From positions 868,001-932,000 of the forward strand of contig OX621172.1 in the NCBI GenBank assembly GCA_951640195.1: 64,000 nucleotides of DNA. Direction: 5' to 3'. The notes beneath the pieces are model-generated. The model did not search any database and had not been told where the DNA came from. It worked only from the letters and a program-made list of their open reading frames with translations. This document shows positions 58,431 through 64,000 of the stretch, one piece after another. Origin of the DNA: Porpolomopsis calyptriformis (lineage: Eukaryota > Basidiomycota > Agaricomycetes > Agaricales > Hygrophoraceae). Position 1 is the stretch's first letter, and every line of letters starts with the position of its first letter. The translations under genes and the position numbers were made by a program.

Positions 58431-60278
58431 TCAGCCTGAAGATACCACAAAAGCATTAAAGTTATACGTCTGTGGGGTTGGGTTAAACAAAAAAAGTTCG
58501 GATTGCAAATCCACAATGTCAACGCCACCGCGCGATATCGTTCCGCGCATGGTGTCCCCAGGTGAAAGTCCGATAGATAGCTTCGTGACACCAGCAGAAA
58601 CAGAGAAAGTCTGCGAGTTGAGTGTGACGCTGCTGGGGGCAGTGGTCATGGCGACTGCCCATAGGGTGTCCGTGAACTGGGCGGGGACAGTTTTTAAAGA
58701 AAAGAGGTAGGGTATGTGGAACTCACGAGTTGGAAATTTGCTGGCTGGCCGATTGGGTCGGGAGCCACAGCGCTTCCGGGATGAGTGCGAGCCCACATGA
58801 CCAGCTTATCTTTTGTGATTGCGGGGAACGAGCCCGTTTTGTATGCGGAAGCATAATATGAAGTTAGGTCAAGCCATCCTGAAAGTGCTCGTTCAGGAAA
58901 TCTCAGGCGGGGAGAATTTCCAGCACACCTGTGTGGTTTAGGCCATCCACCCACGCTTGGCTGTTTGGCTGGTCACCTTTAATCGGCCCAATATAGTGTG
59001 ATTCGCCATAATCGTTCCACGTCAAGATTTCCACGAGATCAAAATTCTGGCGGGAGGCAATGATCGACTCCCAGCGCTTGACGTAGAGGTGCTCGTCAGA
59101 CAGGTAGATGAACTATAGCGTGGAGTCATTGAATATATTGTCTCACATTGGATACTGTACCCTCACGTTCTTGTTGAAGGTTTGTGGGCTATAATGAGTA
59201 AAGAACCAAGGTGACACGGCTCCCATATACGCTTTTTTGGTACCAGCGGGCATCCCAGCGAGTCCACCGAGGTGTTCGGTATCAGTATCCGTCGAACCAA
59301 TAAACCGTGATAGAGGATTTTGTGAAGACGAGTTCATAGAGGTTTGCGCCGAAGCCTCTGACGAATTCAGAAGAGAATTCACGAAAGATGTGGTTAAATG
59401 TATAGGCCAGCCAGAATTGAACTGTTTGACATCAGTAAACTGAGTGAAATGAGAACGAAGATTGTGCACATTGAAATCTCCGTCCATTACGTCGCTATAC
59501 TGGTTGAAAGTACTGGGGTCGATAAAGAAAGAAGGTACGAAGAACACAGCGTTTTGTCCAGCCAATTCAGGGTGACGGGTGAACTGAGACGACCAGCCTT
59601 GTGGAACGGAGGATTGTCCAAATCGACAATTTTCACCTGCGAACGTGGACACAAAAGAGCGACCATCATATTTGAGTTGATTTGGATGGTTTGCATATGT
59701 TGTGATATAGGAACGGAGGAGCTGTGCGTCATCTGGCGTGTTGCCAGGCAGGGATCTGACAAGTTGTGTGAAACAACTGAAGATGTCAGAAGAGAGGGGA
59801 CATACGACATATCAAAAGAGATAAACAGTTTGAAGCCAGTACCGGACTGCTCGGCTGCGGTGTAGCTGAAGCGTCAGATGAGTATCCAAGTGTACGTGCT
59901 GAGGGAAGGCACATACGCGTCGGCGACCCTCTGAGGCTGCCAACTATCCACGCCTATGTTAAGAGCAAAACCATCAATTCCAGAGGAATGAGCGAGCGCG
60001 ATGTCATTTGCCCAATCAGCGACCGTGTAAGGAAATGTATTTCCAACCATATGATGTGCTACAACATATTTCGGAGTGGGAGACGTGATGTCAGTCGTGA
60101 GAGGGGCTGACAAAGGCACGTTCAAAGTCTGGGAGGCATTGAAAGAGAACAAAGAGGTGGCATCGGCACGTCGATCAAGCATAATATTGCCGGGATACAA
60201 AATGTGGCCTGGCAGAACCGGTCTGAGAGGCAGAGCACTAGCCAGAGTGATGAGCGCGAGAATAAATGGAACGAGCAT
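58431..60278 (-). CDS. Glycoside hydrolase family 71 alpha-1,3-glucanase, secreted
   Basis: About seven exons. A signal peptide is obvious (MLVPFILALITLASALP). GH71 blocks: KYVVAHHMVGNTFPYTVADW, IALAHSSGIDGFALNIGVDS, FKLFISFDMS, GQNAVFFVPSFFIDPSTFNQ, then KKAYMGAVSPWFFTHYSPQT and NFDLVEILTWNDYGESHYIG. These match fungal mutanases that cut alpha-1,3-glucan in the cell wall. The C-terminal 100 residues form a beta-rich domain ending in QTYNFNAFVVSSG. Probable roles are wall remodelling or attack on other fungi. The start is 173 bp from the divergent disordered-protein gene. Confidence 0.88.
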
Positions 60279-60378
60279 GAAGAGACATAACGGAACGAGA
60301 GGAATTTAAGCAAATTTTACAATGGACTTACCTTGAGCCTATACCATCAGTTCGAGAAGGACGAGCACAATGGCATAC

Positions 60379-60400
60379 GTAACCCTAACCCTAGGGTAAC
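60379..60400. promoter_or_regulatory. Telomere-like motif in the divergent GH71 promoter
   Basis: The motif AACCCTAACCCTAGGGT occurs in a 173-bp divergent intergenic region. It has two direct telomere-type units followed by one in reverse, so a 10-bp palindrome ACCCTAGGGT sits at the end. This could be a binding site for a telo-box Myb-like factor. Confidence 0.45.
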
Positions 60401-60451
60401 TCTTTGGCTGGGCTTTAAACCGTGTTGGATCCTTCGTCGACTCTGCATGCA

Positions 60452-63400
60452 ATGGAAAAATTCAACTCATTAATCACCCCTTCAGCGTCGCCTCCAGTCG
60501 CAGGATCTTTCCACCCGAACCCTCTACCAAAACCACAACGTTTCTTTTCGCGGTCTACTTCTTCCCTTATTAATGTATCATCATCTGAAACAGATTTCGA
60601 TCTACATGGTGCCAGACGAGAATCGTCCTACCGTGTTCTCGACGTCTGGTCGCAATTGGCCGAACGGTACTCCCGCAGGTTGGACCAAGATGACATAGTA
60701 GACCTGAGGTCCAATAGTATCGTCAAAGACCGCGGTGTGCTGCGCCGCTCCTCCTCTTACTCCGTTGGCTGTTTTGCAGGAGACGATGCCTCTACCAACG
60801 ACGCCAGCAGCGAAGGTGCTGCAGATATTGATGACGATTTTGACGAACTGGACTCTTTTGCCCCTGAGGCTGACATCTCGGACGAGATGGAGAAGCAGTT
60901 GAACCGAAATGTTCCACCTGTACAAGTCATGGACCCTGCGGACGCGGAGGACTTGCAAGAGTTTTTGGAGGCGGAGGAGAAGAGGAAAGAGTTGTGTGGC
61001 GACGAGGCAGATCTCTCCAGCGACGATCCTGAGAGTGGAGATGATGATGCTGGTGACAACACTGAAACATTGTCTGTCGGAGAACACGACAGGGAACAGG
61101 CTGGCGAGTTAGAATACCTCGAAGCGCGTGAGAATGAGGACACTTCACCATATGATGCCGGAGAAATGGAATCCGCAGAACTCCGGCTTCAGGATAGACA
61201 GGAGGTCCCGCAGGACTTTCCAACTGTACTCGAGGATGAAGGTTCAGATGATGAACTTGGTGGGTGGGACGTGAACGAAGGAAACACCGTCTACCAACTA
61301 CCAAAAGATCCTGACCCTGACTCTTCGGAAATCGAAATTTTAAGCCATTCGCCGTCTCCCGTGCGGATTACTCGCAGCTCGTCGAAACTACCCCACCGAG
61401 TCTCAAGCTCACCCCCCGACCGGAAATCCAAGCTCAAATCCAAGTCAATACGGTCTTCAAAGTTTGACTCATCACCTCCACCGATAACATCAAGCCCTCC
61501 GCATTCTCAGCTGCAAACCCCACCACACTCCACTCCCTCTCTCACAGAGAACACCCCAGACAACTTTCTGTCTTTTTCTGCTCCCCCAAAACCTCGTCTC
61601 AAATCGAGACGAGTGTACAAAGAAACTAATGCTTCCCCACTACCCAATTTAGATCTCGCCCAACCTTCGCAAAAATCCACGAACCGACTGCGGAGTGTCT
61701 CCAAGACAAAATCTAACCATGATGTCTCAGTTGAGCGGAGGCCAAACAGAGACGTCACAAAAAATGTTCGTGGACAGAGGACTGTTTCCCCTGACTTAGA
61801 TCCACCTGCGTCTTGGGATGTTCCCCCCGAGTCTGAGGTGAACCAACCCTCGTTCGTCCGGCCAAGAGAGTCACTCTCCGCCGAGGCCAAAGGCAAAGGC
61901 AAATTGGCCGTTCCGGAACGTCTCCCTTCTTCGGAAAGTGATGATCCCATTACGTTGTTATCCTCCCCGGAACCGCTTCTGACGAAGACCCGTCGGTCCC
62001 GCCCCCCTCCAGAGGTGCTGATTGAGTCAGTGCCCATCCGCTCGAATTCTTCCAACAGGCGGAAACGTAGACGTGTTAACTCATCCCTTGAGCCACCTGA
62101 AGAAGAGCAAAGGAATGTTTACGCAGTTCCTAACATAACGAGCTTTTCCCCTCTCTCCAAATATCGGAACGTTGAGAATTACGATACCGATATCGGCCCC
62201 CGTGCCTCTTCATCTGCATCTCTAGATGCTGTTGTATCATACGAGGCCGTAAATTCTGTGTTCCCAAATGACTCTAGTGCGTTCGCAGGTTCAAATCGAA
62301 CAACCATTTCTATTGACATACTAATTCTATTTTATCGCAGACACTCCCAGAAAGCCTCCCGAACGAGATCAATCACAAATTTACACTGGCAGCGACTCCT
62401 CCGATCCCTGGTTTGATCCTCATCATTCTTACTCCCGCTCACACACCCTCCAACATGATCGCGACCCCATCCGACCACCTCCCCCATACAATCCTCCGCC
62501 ATCCTTTACCCCCTTCCACGATCCCCGTGCCCAATACATAATCTCACAAGCTATGCACCAACTTTCCTGCCTTATGTCAGGGAATATATCTGAACATACA
62601 CCCCCACAGCAGTCTTGGTTCCAGAAACCGCAAGGGGGACAACCTGTTTACCAAGGGCATCCATCCTTTCTGCCACCGAATCCGCAATGGGGACCGTGCA
62701 CGCCAAGCCACCATCGTCGTCAGCCCTATGCGTCGTCATCACCACCCTCGACACAACGGTTGTCTTCATCCATTAATGCCACTCCTTCACATCTTCATCC
62801 AGACCCGTATTCATTCAGCCCCGGAACCCTTCCCCCTTCGTCGCCTGAGTTGACTTCGTCATCCCCCGGACAAGTCGCTAGCGAGTCATCATTTTCGCAA
62901 CCGCGTGTAAAATCTCTCGTGAGACGCAGCAAGTCAAGGGGTAGAAGGGTATCATTCAGACTGGACGGTGAGGATTTCGTTCCTGGCAGTTCGCGGTCCG
63001 ATGGGCCACAACTGGATCGGGGAGATGACCATGCTGTTAATGCGTTATTAGAGGTTGAAGATGTTGGGGTCATACATTATACGCCAACGAAACGTGGCCG
63101 GAGTAAGAGCAGGCAGTCAGGTGGCGGGGATGAGGGTAGATTGACCGTCACGAAGGAGGTTCATAGACCACCGGAGAGGAGCAAAGGCAATAACCGCAAC
63201 GAGCCTTTGCGGGCTAAGCACCCCATTGCTCAGAAGACGAGCAAGGGCAATGGCAAAACTCAAGTTGGCCCTCAGACAACAAAAGAACGGAAGCAAAGTC
63301 CGGAAGCGTCCGAATCTTCCGGCGTGCTGAGCAGGTTTGTTAGGGGTCAAACGCCTGGACCGCCTTCGCGTCCCGTTTCCCCCATAGAGGTGAAATCTAC

Positions 63401-63458
63401 GAGAAATCGCTCCCTGGTCAGACACGGGAAAAAGAAAGCTTCAAACGATTCTCGGTGA
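60452..63458 (+). CDS. Large disordered fungal protein with a short conserved N-terminal block
   Basis: Exons 60452-62288 and 62341-63458 join in phase to 984 aa. Most of it is low complexity: acidic blocks, serine/proline-rich basic stretches, AT-hook-like and SR-like patches (RRSKSRGRRVSF, KRGRSKSRQSG). Near residues 61-98 lies a folded-looking block: VLDVWSQLAERYSRRLDQDD then IVDLRSNSIVKDRGVLRR. The WxxLxxRY...DDIVDL..xxIVxDRGxL pattern recalls the Scm3/HJURP centromere chaperone domain, but this is from memory of the family, without alignment. A chromatin-linked nuclear protein is likely. The first ATG in frame is used; upstream frame uses GTG. Confidence 0.6.
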
Positions 63459-63762
63459 CAAGTATTTATTGGACGTTGTTGTATTGGTTATTTCCTCTTA
63501 ACTTACGGTACCATGTTATTGATGAAGCACTTCGGATGCCTTTGCGAAAGATTTGATTCGAACCTCATTTACCCTTGTACAACATTTAGGATTGTAACAC
63601 TACCACAAATCAGAAATAGTGATGAAATCAGTAAACTATGCATGGTCCACGCGATTTGCCTACGACACATTCTAGTCGATACCATTGAAGACAATGCCAC
63701 CTCTCCAAAAACCAACCGTTAAAAAACCCCAGCCTACATCAACAGAAACACGACACAATCGA
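63459..63762. other. Convergent intergenic, nothing specific seen
   Basis: Short frames only. It should contain the 3' UTRs of the disordered-protein gene and of the partial minus-strand gene to the right. Confidence 0.35.
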
Positions 63763-64000
63763 CTAGATCGACACCGCGACATTCTCAAAAGACGATTTGT
63801 CGTCCTGTATCACAAGCAACTCGTTAGTAAACTCAGAGGAAACAATATACTCGTGATCGCGTACAGGAACGCGGGAATAAACCATGGTCAGGACTGAGGC
63901 GGATATTTAGATCACAATTGGAGAGAAAGCTGATGAAACATATTGTATCGCGGAGCTCCTTGCAAGAATAACGAATAACTTACACTCACGAATGGACACT
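63763..64000 (-). CDS. 3' end of an unidentified minus-strand gene (partial)
   Basis: On the minus strand, a frame 63893-63763 reads TMVYSRVPVRDHEYIVSSEF then TNELLVIQDDKSSFENVAVS and a stop at 63763-63765. It is preceded by an acceptor (CCGCCTCAG) at 63894. A donor-like GTGAGTGTAAGT lies at about 63978-63989, so the previous exon probably runs off the window edge. Composition is protein-like but the family is not recognised from 40 residues. Confidence 0.4.

Overview
The window looks like nuclear DNA of a filamentous basidiomycete, probably an agaricomycete. Genes are dense and cut by many introns of roughly 45-70 nt with GT...AG borders. The gene content is fungal: alternative oxidase, a QDE-1-type RNA-dependent RNA polymerase, Spo71/Mug56, GH71 alpha-1,3-glucanase, and a decayed NACHT-WD40 gene of the kind expanded in agaricomycetes. 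Exon joins given below were derived by hand from splice signals and reading phase; none has transcript support.

Layout. 1-1.85 kb holds two neighbouring, diverged Ty3/Gypsy-type 3' ends, each a coiled-coil ORF tail, a polypurine-tract motif and an LTR. 2.17-6.45 kb is a broken pogo/Tigger-type DDE transposase on the minus strand, interrupted by about 1.75 kb that carries an intact-looking CCHC zinc-knuckle gene on the plus strand. 7.4-9.2 kb has a proline-rich secreted protein and a small UPF0390-like protein. From 9.4 kb the window becomes ordinary gene-rich chromosome.

9.4-31.6 kb: mitoribosomal protein uL16m, SUMO ligase Nse2, mitoribosomal uS12m, a Spo71/Mug56 PH-domain protein, alternative oxidase, a 2.4-kb stretch without convincing genes, a CENP-B/pogo-derived DNA-binding protein, mitoribosomal uL29m, SDHAF1, NDUFAF6, V-ATPase subunit d, RNA-dependent RNA polymerase and V-ATPase proteolipid c'. 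31.7-33.8 kb: a ZCCHC10-like zinc-knuckle protein and a nucleotidyltransferase-like protein. 34-36 kb: the NACHT-WD40 relic.

36.2-63.5 kb: isoprenylcysteine methyltransferase and uL6m (divergent); then six minus-strand genes (Translin, SGF29, HSP20, a histone-fold protein, a 2OG-Fe(II) oxygenase, an Arc1-like tRNA-binding protein) separated by only about 70-150 bp; then Sen1 helicase, an alpha/beta hydrolase, the DEAH helicase Dhr1/DHX37, GH71 alpha-1,3-glucanase, and a long disordered protein. The last exons of another minus-strand gene run off the right edge.

Themes: seven nuclear genes for mitochondrial function lie within 28 kb (four mitoribosomal proteins, AOX and the assembly factors of complexes I and II). 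Several gene pairs share very short divergent promoters (24, 70, 71, 97 and 121 bp). Two RNA-silencing-related genes (RdRP, Translin) and two CENP-B/pogo-related loci (one decayed element, one apparently domesticated gene) are also present.
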